Below are positions 22,053 to 34,682 of a stretch of 64,000 nucleotides of DNA, piece by piece (the first letter of the stretch is position 1; the number at the start of each line of letters is the position of its first letter). The translations under genes were made by a program, and so were the position numbers. The notes beneath the pieces were generated by a model that saw only the letters and a list, made by a program, of their open reading frames with translations, had not been told where the DNA came from and searched no databases. Source of the DNA: Trichoderma breve (taxonomy: Eukaryota > Ascomycota > Sordariomycetes > Hypocreales > Hypocreaceae). The stretch lies in assembly GCF_028502605.1 (NCBI RefSeq), contig NC_079233.1, positions 1,922,001-1,986,000 of the forward strand, in the 5' to 3' direction.

Positions 22053-25000
22053 ATGGCGACGCCCAACAGCGACTCGGGTGCCGTGGCCAAGGAGCAAGGC
22101 TCTGTAGCTGCCATTGGTAGCACGCCAAAGACGCCCATTCACGATGATACGACTGAAACCCTCAACGAAAAGGATGAAGGATCTCCCGGACGGACGTTGG
22201 AGGCGGATGGTGATGACGACGATGCTGACGCCTTTGCTGATGACTCCAAGGAGATGCGACGAAGGACTTCTGTTGTCCAGGCGCTAGCCCGCTCCTACTC
22301 GCGCGCCTCTGGAGCTGCTGGCGACAATCCTTTCCTCGCTGGCCCCGACTCGCCTCTGAATCCTGCATCAGAAAACTTTAGCGGAAAGGAATGGGCCAAG
22401 GCCATTGTTGAGCTCGTCTCCCAGGATGGCGGCTCATTCCGCTCTGCTGGTGTCTGCTTCCAGAACCTCAATGTTCACGGATTTGGCGAGTCCACCGATT
22501 ACCAGAAGGATGTCGGCAACGTTTGGTTGTCGCTTGCAGGCTACATCGGAAGCTTCGTTTCCAACAACAAGCAGCGCATTGACATTCTGCGCCAGTTTGA
22601 TGGCATCGTCCGCAAGGGAGAGATGTTGATCGTCCTTGGACCCCCAGGTTCAGGTTGTTCGACTTTCCTCAAGACGATTGCTGGTGAGATGAACGGTATC
22701 TTTGTCGATGACGATGCCTACTTCAACTACCAAGGTAATTATTCCAAATCTACAATGTTTTGCTTGCTTAGGAGGAAGAGGGAGGAAATGTTTTGGTTGA
22801 TGGAGCGCGGATGAGAGGCATGAGCTTGACAGTGGGACGTCGATTGGGTTTCTCATCCCATCTTGACCCGCCATCCCCTCGGGTGCCACAGCCGAAAAGC
22901 CATAAGCCGCCGCCTCTTGAAAATAACGTTGTATTGTGTACTGTATTTTTCGCCATGCTAACTCTATGGGTACAGGAATTTCGGCCAAAGAGATGCACAG
23001 CCACCACCGTGGTGAGGCCATCTACACCGCCGAGGTGGATGTCCACTTTCCTCAACTGAGTGTTGGTGACACCCTCACTTTTGCCGCCCGAGCCAGACAG
23101 CCCCGAAAGCTTCCCCAGGGCCTCAGCAGGAATGACTTCGCCGCCCATCTGCGAGACGTCGTCATGGCCATGTTTGGCATTTCCCACACCGTCAACACTC
23201 GAGTTGGTAACGAGTACATCCGAGGAGTTTCGGGTGGTGAGCGTAAGCGTGTTACCATCTCCGAGGCTGCCTTGTCGGGTGCCCCCCTGCAATGCTGGGA
23301 TAACTCGACCCGTGGTCTCGATTCTGCCAACGCTATCGAGTTCTGCAAGACGCTACGAATGCAAACCGAGCTGTTCAACAGCACTGCCTGCGTTTCCATC
23401 TACCAGTCTCCCCAGACCGCTTACGACCTGTTTGACAAGGCTGTTGTCCTCTACGAAGGTCGCCAGATCTTCTTTGGCCGAGCTGATGAGGCCAGGCAAT
23501 ACTTTATTGACCTTGGCTTCGAGTGCCCTGCCCGTCAGACCACCCCCGATTTCCTCACCTCAATGACTTCTTCCATTGAGCGTATTGTCCGCCCCGGTTT
23601 CGAGGGCAAGGCTCCTCGAACCCCTGACGAGTTTGCCGCTGCTTGGAAGAACAGCGCCCACTACAAGGCTCTTCAAGCCGAGATTGAGGAATACAAGCAG
23701 GCCCACCCCATCAATGGTCCTGATGCTGATGCCTTCCGTGCCTCGCGTCAAGCCCAGCAGGCCAAGGGCCAGCGTGCCAAGTCCCCCTTCACGCTGTCCT
23801 ATGTCCAGCAGATTCAGCTTTGTCTCTGGCGTGGTTGGAAGCGTCTGACGGGAGACCCAAGTCTTACACTTGGCTCCCTTATTGGCAACTTTATCATGGC
23901 TCTCATTATTGGTAGTGTCTTTTATAACCTCAAGTCGGACGCCTCCAGTTTCTTCCAGCGTGGATCTCTACTCTTCTTTGCTTGTCTGATGAATGCTTTT
24001 GCTAGTGCTCTCGAGGTATGGACTCCTTTACTCTCCTCAGCTATGTCCTTCCTCCCTGTAACTAACATCCGAAACAGATTCTGACCCTGTATGCGCAACG
24101 ACCCATTGTTGAAAAGCACGCTCGTTATGCCTTGTATCATCCTTCGGCGGAAGCCATTTCGTCCATGATCTGTGACTTGCCCTACAAGGTTGTCAACGCA
24201 ATCATATTCAACCTGACGCTCTACTTCATGACAAACTTGCGAAGGGAAGTTGGCCCTTTCTTCTTCTTCCTGCTCATCTCCTTCTCCAATGTCATGGTCA
24301 TGTCAATGATCTTCCGAACGATTGGCTCTGCCACCCGAACTCTGTTCCAGGCTCTGGTCCCCGCTGCTATCTTGATTCTTTCCCTGGTCATCTTCACCGG
24401 CTTCGTCTTGCCAACCCGGTACATGCTCGGTTGGTGTCGCTGGATTGGTTACATTGACCCTCTGGGCTATGCTTTCGAGGCGCTCATGGTCAACGAGTTC
24501 CACAACCGAGAGTTTGAGTGTGTCGACTTCATTCCTTCCAAGCTCATTTCGGAGTACGCCAACGTCAGCTCCCAAAACCAGGTCTGCAGCTCTGTTGGCT
24601 CGGTTCCTGGCCAGCCTTTCGTCAGTGGTGATACCTATGTCAAGTCTGCTTTTGGTTACGAGTGGCATAACCGATGGAGAGACTTTGGTATCGTTATTGC
24701 CTTCACTGTCTTCTTCCTGGGTGTCTACATGGTTTGCGCTGAGTTTGTCTCCGAGAAGAAATCAAAGGGAGAAGTCTTGATGTACCAACGTGGCCACAAG
24801 CTCGCTGCCGCTACCCATGCCGAGAAGAAGCCCCACGATCCCGAAGCTGCGATGACGAACATCGGCCCCATTCTGACTACTGAGCGAACAAAGGAAGGTG
24901 TTCTCCAACGCCAAACCTCAGTCTTCCAGTGGCATGACGTTTGCTACGAGGTCAAGATCAAGAACGAGACGCGCCGTATTCTGGATCACGTTGATGGTTG

Positions 25001-26931
25001 GGTTAAGCCCGGTACTCTGACCGCCTTGATGGGTGTTTCCGGTGCTGGAAAGACGACTCTTTTGGACTGCTTGGCTGATCGTACATCAATGGGTGTGATT
25101 ACCGGCGAAATGCTTGTCGATGGAAGACCCCGTGACGCCTCTTTCCAACGCAAGACTGGTTATGTTCAGCAGCAAGACTTGCACCTGCAAACCACCACTG
25201 TTCGAGAAGCCCTCAACTTCAGCGCCCTTCTCCGCCAACCGGCTCATATCCCCAAGGAGGAAAAGCTCGCCTATGTCAACGAGGTTATTAAGCTCCTGGA
25301 TATGCAAGAGTATGCTGATGCCGTCGTTGGTGTTCCCGGTGAAGGTCTCAATGTCGAGCAGCGCAAGCGCCTTACCATTGGCGTCGAGCTGGCCGCTAAG
25401 CCTCCCCTGTTGCTCTTTGTTGACGAACCCACTTCTGGTCTTGACTCTCAAACCTCTTGGGCTATTCTCGATCTTCTTGAGAAGCTGACCAAGGCCGGCC
25501 AAGCTGTCCTTTGCACCATCCATCAACCCTCTGCTATGCTTTTCCAGCGATTCGACCGCCTGCTCTTCCTGGCTAAGGGTGGCAAGACTGTTTACTTTGG
25601 TGACATTGGTGAGAACTCAAAGACACTGACCAACTACTTTGAGAGGAACGGAGGACACCCCTGCCCTCCCGAAGCCAACCCTGCCGAATGGATGCTTGAA
25701 GTGATTGGTGCCGCTCCCGGATCTCACACTGACGTCAACTGGTTCGAGACTTGGCGCGACAGCCCCGAGTACCAGGCCGTCCAGAACGAATTGGAAAACA
25801 TCAAGGCTGAGAGGTCGCAAGTCGAGAGCAATGTCGCGGATGATCCCACGAGCTACAACGAGTTTGCCGCACCCTTCATGACCCAGCTGAAGGTGAATCT
25901 CCACCGTGTTTTCCAGCAGTACTGGCGATCGCCGATTTACATCTACTCCAAGACTGTCCTCTGCACCCTGGTTGCCCTCTTCATCGGTTTCATCTTCTAC
26001 AAGGCGCCCAACTCTCAACAGGGTCTCCAGAACCAGATGTTTTCCATCTTCCAGCTCTTTACTGTTTTCGGTCAGCTTGTTCAGCAGTCCATGCCTCAGT
26101 TCGTCATTCAGCGATCTCTGTATGAAGTGCGTGAGCGGCCATCCAAGGTCTACTCGTGGAAAATCTTCATGCTTTCTCAGATCATTGTCGAATTGCCTTG
26201 GAATAGTTTGATGGCGGTGATTATGTACTTTTGCTGGTACTACCCCGTTGGTCTCTATCGCAACGCCGAGCCGACTGATGCGGTCACCGAGCGTGGTGGT
26301 CTTATGTTCCTCTACATTCTCACCTTCCTCTTGTTCAGCGGTACCTTTTCCACCTTTATCATTGCCGGCTTTGAAACCGCTGAGGCTGGTGGTAACATTG
26401 CCAACTTGTTGTTCACTCTCTGCTTGATCTTCTGTGGTGTCCTCGCTACGTCCGACTCTCTCCCACGCTTCTGGATTTTCATGGTAAGCCCTCCCCTATT
26501 CGAGTCTTCGCAACCCACCTAGTCAGTCTTTGATTTACTAACAATTCTTTTAGTACCGAGTTTCGCCGTTTAGTTACTTAGTCAACGGCATGTTATCGGT
26601 CGGTGTCGCGAATACAAATGTCATCTGTGCCGACAACGAGTTTGTCAAAATCCAGCCCCCTGCGAATCAGACTTGTATCCAGTATCTCAAGACGTTTGTC
26701 GATGCCACCAAGGGTAACCTCACCAACCCTGATGCGACAGATGAGTGCATCTACTGCAGCATGTCCGAGACCAACACCTACTTGGCTGCTGTCGGTAGCC
26801 ACTACTCTGAGCGGTGGAGGAACTTTGGCCTGATGTGGGTCTACATCATCTTCAACATCGCCGCTGCGCTGTTCGTCTACTGGCTTGCCCGTGTGCCCAA
26901 GAAGCAGCTCAAGAAGGCCAAGAAGGAGTAG
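22053..26931 (+). CDS. Full-size PDR-type (ABCG) multidrug ABC transporter
   Basis: A plasma-membrane ATP-driven exporter of the pleiotropic drug resistance family. Exons 22053-22734, 22976-24015, 24078-26483 and 26554-26931 join in frame to 1,501 aa, the usual length for (NBD-TMD)x2. An acidic, Ser-rich N-terminus precedes NBD1. Walker A1 is GPPGSGCST (~197-205, with the fungal Cys replacing Lys), signature VSGGERKRV (~312) and Walker [16 protein letters not shown]1 follows from ~480, including [20 protein letters not shown]2 has canonical Walker [13 protein letters not shown] (~893), a degenerate signature LNVEQRKRL and Walker [14 protein letters not shown] (~1019). TMD2 ends in [17 protein letters not shown]. 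This asymmetric pair of sites (degenerate NBD1 Walker A, degenerate NBD2 signature) is typical of fungal PDR pumps. Intron 1 is unusually long (241 nt). The substrate cannot be read from sequence. Confidence 0.97.
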
Positions 26932-29900
26932 TCGCTCCCGCTCAAGAAAAACAAAACAAACGAAAAAAAAAACTTCATCACCCCCCTCTCTCATAAAAAA
27001 AGTTTCACCATCATATTTATTTTTAACTATCACCTGTGTGGGGTTTAGACGTTATACACACGGAGTTATTTGACATGTGCTGAAGAAGCGAAGAAAGATG
27101 TTGATATTTACGATCATTCTAGAAGAGAATCTTCTTACAACGTGGAGGAATGTGTGTGTCTTTTGAATTAATGGTTTGGCATGATTTTTTGAATTGTATG
27201 CGACGCATATGCTGTTTTGAAAGGGTCTCGCACCTGCATATATACCTGCTGCTGCGCTGGTTATTATTTATTATCTTTTTGTTATAGATGGCATCTACCT
27301 CTGCTTGGCCATTATAAGATATGGCTTTATGTCTGAAACGGGGGGCCGCGAAATGGACTTTTGGTTTACCCTCGACTGCTAATAGATTACGTTTTAGAGC
27401 ACTTGCATGAACAATGCTTGTGTTGTACTACATTATTATTTTTATTCTTTTTGATGGTGATTATTTTGGTGCCCGATGCTTGAACGAATTTGTGTGTGCT
27501 GGGAGGATTTTATGACGGGCGGTTGTTGTAATGAGGTTTGATGACCGAGTTGAATAGATAGATAGATTTAGGAACATGATTCGCAATGAAATGAAAACTT
27601 TGGGTTGTTTATATGAGCTGCTGTTAGCTGTGAGATTTGGATACGGACATCAATGGTTCAAGTGCTAAGCATTGAGTGTCTTTGTGCTGTTATTGACAAT
27701 CGTCATGTAAGCCAAAATTATTATTTGAACTTACACGTCGCCATCATCGTGCACGCGCAGTTTATGATTAGGAGAGGCTAGGCAGTGTAGTACTGTTCTA
27801 TTATTCGGTGAGCGCCTTGACGAGTAAACGCTTGAGATGATTTACTTGTAAAGCAGCAAGATGAGCGGAGGGACTTTTGCTCTTTTGGCCACAATGTGTC
27901 TATTGGACCAGGAATTGAAGGAGGAGAAGCGGAGAAGCAACAATAATCAAGGGATGGGGATGGAGGACGTGTTCAAGGAATGATTGGCGTATAGCATCCA
28001 GCGTGGATCTTTTGCAAAAGCTACTTATCAATGGCTCAGCTCTTCCAGGTCATGAGGATAGCCTCATATGCACGCGAGTAAAGACTCTTTGCGTGGAAAG
28101 ACGGGCCGGTGCTGCGGTGACATGCCAGTGTGTAGTATAAGAGCCAATCACGCAAACGACTTACTACCGAATCACGGCCCTAAAAGGTGAGAGTTGAGGC
28201 TAAATGGAAGGGGAAGCTATCCGGACGTCTAGATCCGGAAGACGGGTAAATCGCAACCTCTGCCCAATGCGGCGTGGCTTCAATGTTGATATCAAAAGCC
28301 ACGTTTTCTCATCCTGTCTTAAACGAGAGAACAACGTGTACTATCATTTTCGAAAACAATCCCTTTTGTCGTCTCGTTAGCTCATCTGTTCGGCCGGGAT
28401 AATGGCTTCAGCATTTGAGGGAGGGTATCGTATCATGCCTCTGCCCCGCAATCGCGTGCTGTGTTGTCTCGTTGCTAGGCTGGATTAGGGGTAATAGATA
28501 TGATGAACACCCGTTTGTCTTGAACTGCGTCCTTATAGATGAAACAAAAACTACTTTTCGAGGGAGTAATGATGCGTATTGTAAATATGAGGGGTCAAGA
28601 GTCCCCGCTGACCATTCAATAACAAAGATTGCAGCATAAGCCCTCACTGCATTGACCTCAACACCTCTTCGTACGTGTCTCATACCTCAATGATGCCAAG
28701 TTTCAATATCAAAAACACATTGAGCAAGGCACTTCCCCATCTTGTAATAGTCTTCCGAACAAGAACGCGGAGCTTCTGCTCCATCAGCAGTAGCGGCATC
28801 CACGCGGACGCATCGCATTGCAAGCAGCGATTTTTAGTTTGCGCCGGCTGGGGAGAGGGCAGGTGGATAAGAGAGAGCTCCATCAATCGTCGATCGGGCT
28901 AATTGGGTCCTGAAGCACTCGGCCAAATGCTGCACGGCGGGAGTAGACGTCTCAGATTGATGACGGCCACTGCAGAATGATTTGCATATACTATCCGTAC
29001 AAGTACTGCTTGTTAGTAGGTCGCCGAATCGAATCCTGCCGTGCTGGTATCGGATTGGCTGTTAGCGGAAGCTATGCTTGCAGTAATCAACGAAGAGCTT
29101 GTCATTTTTGATCGAATCATATCCCGGCATCTCTGCATCATATGTCGTATCGTGTGCCGTATCATATCCAGTATCAGATGCAGGTCGGGCCACCATTCAT
29201 AGCCAAAATGGGGTGCTGCCGACCGCGGGAAGACCTACCGACCCGGATGGAACCCTAAATGTATAACACGGAGATGACAACTGCACATGCCAAAGTGCTC
29301 GCTTGACAGACCTACTGCCTCTTATATCTCCACTCTCTGTATGTTGACGACAGTGAAGCAGCCTTACAGAACAAGGTTTCATCAATATTCGTCGCTCGTA
29401 TTCTTAGTCGTAAACGACATAATAAAGCACTCTAGCACTGCTTGTACATCCTGGTACATACCTAGGAGGTAGGCACTGTTCACCATCACCAATCGCTTGG
29501 GTATTAATGGCACGCTCACAGGGCTTCGCGAATACCACTTCAACGAGAAGCCATCGTATATCCCAAAAGCCAGCTAGCCGGCATACCCTGTCTACAGCAT
29601 GGCACTCACGGCGCACGGTTCAGCATTGAAGCGCGGCCAACGTGGCTCTGCCGGGCTAGCCTTGTCAACGACCATTTCCGTGGAATTGGCTCACGGGGGG
29701 TCATGGTCGATGCCCTGGCTCTGGGCTGCCGTGCCGCGCCCTAGCGCTTTTGAGGCTCCGACGACACATGGCCTTTTGATGAAGTCGAGATCGCGGCGAG
29801 GTTTGCTCGTGGTAGATACCGAGCTGGGCGATGTTGAGGAGGTGATCCCTGGCAGGCTGTGAATGGAGGTTTTGGAGTGCATATTCGGGCTTAGGGCGGG

Positions 29901-30898
29901 GGATTTGCTTGTCACTTTGGAAGCCGGTGACGCCCATCTCGTTCCCTGCAAACGAAAGCAGCCAATCAGGCGCATCATGGCTGTTTTTTTCAGCTCGACC
30001 GGACCTGGTATCTTGTTAGATGAAGAATCAGCCGTCTCTTTGCTCCGGTCTGCGTGTTTCGAATTTTGGCGCGGCTGCCAGTCCTAGAACCGCCGCTGGC
30101 TGTTGATTGGCTGGCTGTCCTTAGTCACACCCCCTGCCGTCGCTCCCCACTGCTCCCCTGGACAGCTTGTCAGGGGGAAAGAACCCCGGTTGGGTTAAGC
30201 GTCAGGAACAGGCTGCTGATTGGCCCATCTATGTGTGGAGCGGTGCCGCTAGCGTCAGTCAGGGGAGTTTCCAGAGGCGGGGCTGTTCTTTGGGAAGCAG
30301 CGTTCGTGGGCGGGCAGGCGGGTTTTAATTTTGACAATTTTTTTCGGTTTAATTTTGTCCTTGTCTTTTCTTTTTTGGAGGGCTTTTACATGGATAAGTA
30401 CTGCTGCTGTATTACTGCCCCTGTTTCGGCGATGCGGCATGTGTCTGCCCTTGTTGAGATCAATTTGTTGAGTTTAATGTGACCAATATCAACATTCATA
30501 CATGTGCCACTAGGAGGTGCTTAGTAGGTAGCCCTAATAGTTTTAGTTCCTATGGCATCAACTGCTGGGTATCAAGCAAGTAGAGCATCTAGGACAATAT
30601 ATAGCCATTGAGGCTCCTAAAGATCTGATTGGAGCTGAGCTAACATGTCTATCGGCACCTTTTTCTCTAACCCGTGCCTCATAGGTCGATACGAAGTAGT
30701 TCATTCACAGTACCAACACTTTTGCACTTGACGGGTGAATCAGGTTTGTGGGGGAAATTTGCCTCGGCCTGAACCTGGTCCTGGTTCACGCGGGCTTGCT
30801 CGGTTTGCCCAAGATTAGCCGCACCGCCTGTCAAAGCCCTGAACTTGCAATAATAGGGGAGACTTCGAGAACGAATCAATTCTGCAGTTTATGGAGTT

Positions 30899-30910
30899 CG
30901 GAGTACTCCG
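30899..30910. promoter_or_regulatory. Isolated CGGAGTACTCCG palindrome
   Basis: This perfect 12-bp palindrome is identical to the one at 21241. It lies 3.8 kb from the next start codon. Its role is unknown. Confidence 0.35.
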
Positions 30911-33900
30911 CTGCTGAACAAGTGATCCCGTGACCCGTGCGTATGGCCTGCGCTAAGAATCCATCAATTCTTTCTCCATACTAGTATTGACAAACTTGTA
31001 CCGAGCCCCCGGGCGTTTGCATCACTTGCCGAGTCAAGCCAGACTTGAATTCGTGCTGTCGTAACCTGTCACTGTCGTCTGAATAGCATCGGTGCCACGG
31101 GCGGGAGATGAGTCGTGGCAAATTTTTAAGATCTTCGTGGCGTCTTCCGGTGGCTTGCCAGTCACCAATGAATATGGACTGATGCTACCTTCACCCCGCC
31201 GCTAATATCATATGTCAGACCATTCGCGCATCCAGTAATTTGCCTTTTCCAGGACATCTCGAAGAGTTGCGTATGCAAGGAAGCTGGAACAAGAACAAGA
31301 TGGTGGTCAATTGGCTCGACGGGCTCGGCTGACTCCTGGATCGGCCTTGGCTCAGCACGCACTGTTGTCGCCATATGCTCGTACTCGCCCTAGCATCGCC
31401 ACAAAATAGACACGCCATCAAACCAGTGGGCCAAATTGATCGTCGCTTCGTCTATCTTGAGCATCAGGATGAAAAGTGGCATGTGGTGGGCCGCCAAAGG
31501 AAAAAGAAAGAAAAAAGCATGACATTTCATCCCAATTACGAGTGCTGCTGCTCGCATCCTTCCCTCGCGTAGGGAGGTTATGCGCAGCTAGCATCTTAGT
31601 AGGACTCCGTATTTCGTTCGATACGCAAAGCGAGCTCTTGGCCCGATTCTTGTTGCATGCTCCACGATAATCATGGGTTGTCGTACAAAGTAAGCTGGCA
31701 TCTGACAAGCACAAGCTGTTTATCAAAGTTTGTTTTAGCTTGTGCCGATCATGTGAGAGTTGAGGATGACCGATATTTCTTTCGCCCGGCCAGTAAAAGG
31801 CTATACTGTAGCCCCCTTTCACCGCCGTCCTTCGTCTTGCGCCCCATCTCGCAGCTCTCCGAATATCCCGAGGCATCGCTTCTATCCTAGAGGCCGTTGT
31901 TCGGCTGTTTCGGGGGACGATGCTCGAGGCGCGGAGAATCTCTCATCTTGGCTGTAGCCGCGATGGAGCTCCGATGCAATGTGGGTGCCATGCCCTTGGC
32001 GGTGGAGATTTTGGGTAGCAAGCGGTAGCACGGTACGACTCGATAGATGGAATTGGGCGTAACGGCCAGATGATATTGATGCAGGACGAGGCATCTCATG
32101 CAGCCTCAAAGTTTTTATCTGGCGAATCAAGAAAGCAATATGCCGTGGGATAGCCACAACTGGAAGTCGCATGCATACATCAAGCAATACAGTACACCAG
32201 TTTGGGTCAGTCAGCCTCTTACTTTGCGACCTGTCATTTCCATGCCCATATTCGGCGAACCTTGCGGTGGGGGAATGGGAATACAGTTCTGTACATGCTT
32301 AGGAGAGCTGTCTTATCAGCGCCTTGCACAAATTGCTTTTTCTTTTCTCTCTTTGCTTTTTCTCATCTTGCGACGCTCTATTCCAGACCACACACCTCCT
32401 TGCGTATTCCGGGGACCAATGGGGTGATCTGAGCCGCTGATGTTCCATCAAATTACTTTTTCCAGATGAAGCAAATGATGTACAAAGGAGTATATTTGTG
32501 GCACTCAGTTAGCAGCCGCAGAGGGAGCGTCCCCCGAGCACATCGAATGTCCAGAGCACTTTTGATATTGCACCAAACACCACTCGGATCAAGACTCCTG
32601 CCAAGTTGGGCCCATTGCGATGTGACAAAGATTTGAGTGGCGACAGAGCATCGGGGCATGCTTCTTCCTGAATGGTGACGAATATCGCTTGCATGCATGC
32701 TGTGGAACGGGCGCATCACCAAACCTACCGCAACATCCCCATGTCATTCCTTTCGGTCGGCTATGTGGGAGCCGGGAGTTGTGATTGGGGGTACCTGTCG
32801 CCTATCAAAGTGACCAGACGGGTGAGAATATACAAACGTCTGGGGGGTTTTGCCTCTGTTTCTTCCTTCTTTGTGGCAAAATGCAGGCACACGTACCTAT
32901 GAAGAGGCATCCATGGCATGTAAGGGAGAGATTGGTGTAAATTAACATCAATATCAAGATTACGAGCGTCCAGGACCTTGTGGCTGCGCGTTTGCTGAGC
33001 CGTGCCGCCAAAACAAGCAGCGCTAGACCCGGCTGAGACATGACCGTTTGCCCCAAGACATTACCGGACCTGGCATCCAATCTCTGAGAGTTTCCCATCT
33101 CTGACCACGATTGCTTAGCGCGCTGCAAGTACAGTAGAGAAGAGACAGAGTTTCACATCCCATGCTGGTGAATCAGGGGAAAGCCCGCCTTCTCAGACAC
33201 GCAGCTGGGTTGATACACCGGGTTTCGGAGCTGAACATTGATTGAACCGCACCAGTCCAGTGCTTCGAGGTATTAGATTTTGCAACAGGTACGGCACTCA
33301 TAGAGTATTATGTACGGTACAAAGGGGACCCAAAAGGACGTGGAGAAGGGAGGCCTGGTGGAGTAGACCGGCGGTTCAATCGTCGAAGCCTTGTGAAGCC
33401 ATCAACAAGTGAAGGGGTTGCGAGAGAGAGAAAAAAAAACAATTCGAACCTTGAAAAGTTTAGTCGCGGCCCCCTGGCAAAGTCCACAGCATGCAACTGA
33501 GCCCGTAGGCGGTACCCCTGCCGTGGCTGCAGCCGTACAGGCGGTGCTATTGGGCGCTAGGCAGTGGTTAGTGGCTAGTGGCCCGTAGCCCAGGCACGAC
33601 CGCTAGCATGGAGGCCATCACCAGCTGCCGCTGTGCTCAAGCCCCTTCTTGTCATCGCCAGCATTTGATCCCAATTTCTACCCTTGCCAGGCTCGCACGC
33701 TTCTCTCTCCACTTCTTTTTTTTCTCCTCTTCATCCGCTCACGGCTTTCAAGGACCAGCATTGCCCTCTTTCTTCTCTTCTCCCGCAGGCGATAATCTTT
33801 GGTTTCTGCTCTTCTGTTCACCACGCTCATTCCCGCCAGCACGCTGCGAAAAGCAACCGCTGTCTCCGACTCTGTAACCGACGCCTGCGCCTTGTCCATA

Positions 33901-34325
33901 AGCTGCCGCCTCAGAAGCATGCTGTCCGCCGCTCTGTGATACCCGACACTCCTTATTCCAATTCGACCGTCTCACGACTTGTATAAAAGACCACCCCTTT
34001 TGAGTGGCACGTCCGAGCGGCTGCTCCCCCTGTAGTGCCATCGACAACCAACGCGCGACACCGCCCACTACTACTTTGTACGAATTCTGCCGTGAGCCTA
34101 TCCTGCAGGTACCCGTCGAGCGTGACGCACAGCGCGAACTGGCTCTCGGCATCCACAGTCACTACCAGCTATCTCGACGGATTCTACTTCTGCTACACCT
34201 CTTGAAAAGGCATCCTGCATTTGATAGGAGCTCTGTTCTCTCTTTTTCTTCCGAGCGTCGTTTACGAGACTGTCTTTTTCCCCCTTGAGGATTGGAAGCG
34301 CATTGATCCTGCTGTTACCCATCTG

Positions 34326-34562
34326 GTACGTCAAATTTACTGTCTTTCTCATAATCTTCACCTTTCGAAGGATGCAACATGCGATATAGCATCGCGCAAG
34401 AAGGGGAAAAAAGGGGAATATAGAGTGGCCCAACTTGCATCAAGTAGGCTGATAATGCTCCTCTGGTTTGGCCCACCACCCAAGCTACGGCATGTTGACT
34501 GAGCCCAATCCTCACAATCACATGTATCTTGGTTACGCACTTGATATCTGACATTGCTGTAG
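34326..34562 (+). other. Probable 5'-UTR intron of the gene at 34683
   Basis: A GTACGT donor (34326), a CTGAC branch point (34548-34552) and a TGTAG acceptor (ending 34562) define a 237-nt intron in the leader, 120 nt before the start codon. No long upstream reading frame is disrupted by it. Confidence 0.5.
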
Positions 34563-34682
34563 TTCGACTTGGCACGCGATACCTGTCAGTGGTAGTGGAT
34601 GAATTAATGACACGATATCCGACACCTTCGGCATCATAAATCTTTTGCGAAGCTTGCGCTGTTTGCGCCCAGTTCGATCAAG

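Larger units (their letters stand above)
26932..34682. other. 7.75 kb gene-poor region; right end is the leader of the next gene
   Basis: 26.93-27.7 kb is AT-rich and probably the 3' UTR of the transporter. 27.7-33.5 kb has only short open frames without splice-supported continuation, and I assign none. 33.55-34.68 kb, with pyrimidine-rich tracts around 33.7-33.8 kb and one spliceable intron, is read as promoter and 5' leader of the gene at 34683. A long noncoding RNA cannot be excluded. Confidence 0.5.

Noticed and set aside
29599..30087. Two adjacent in-frame open frames (+) separated by one stop in the gene-free region
   Set aside because: No domain, no splice signals that remove the stop, and comparable antisense frames exist.
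33430..33480. B-box-like GGTTCGAATT followed by a T run on the minus strand
   Set aside because: No matching A box or acceptor stem upstream; not a tRNA.
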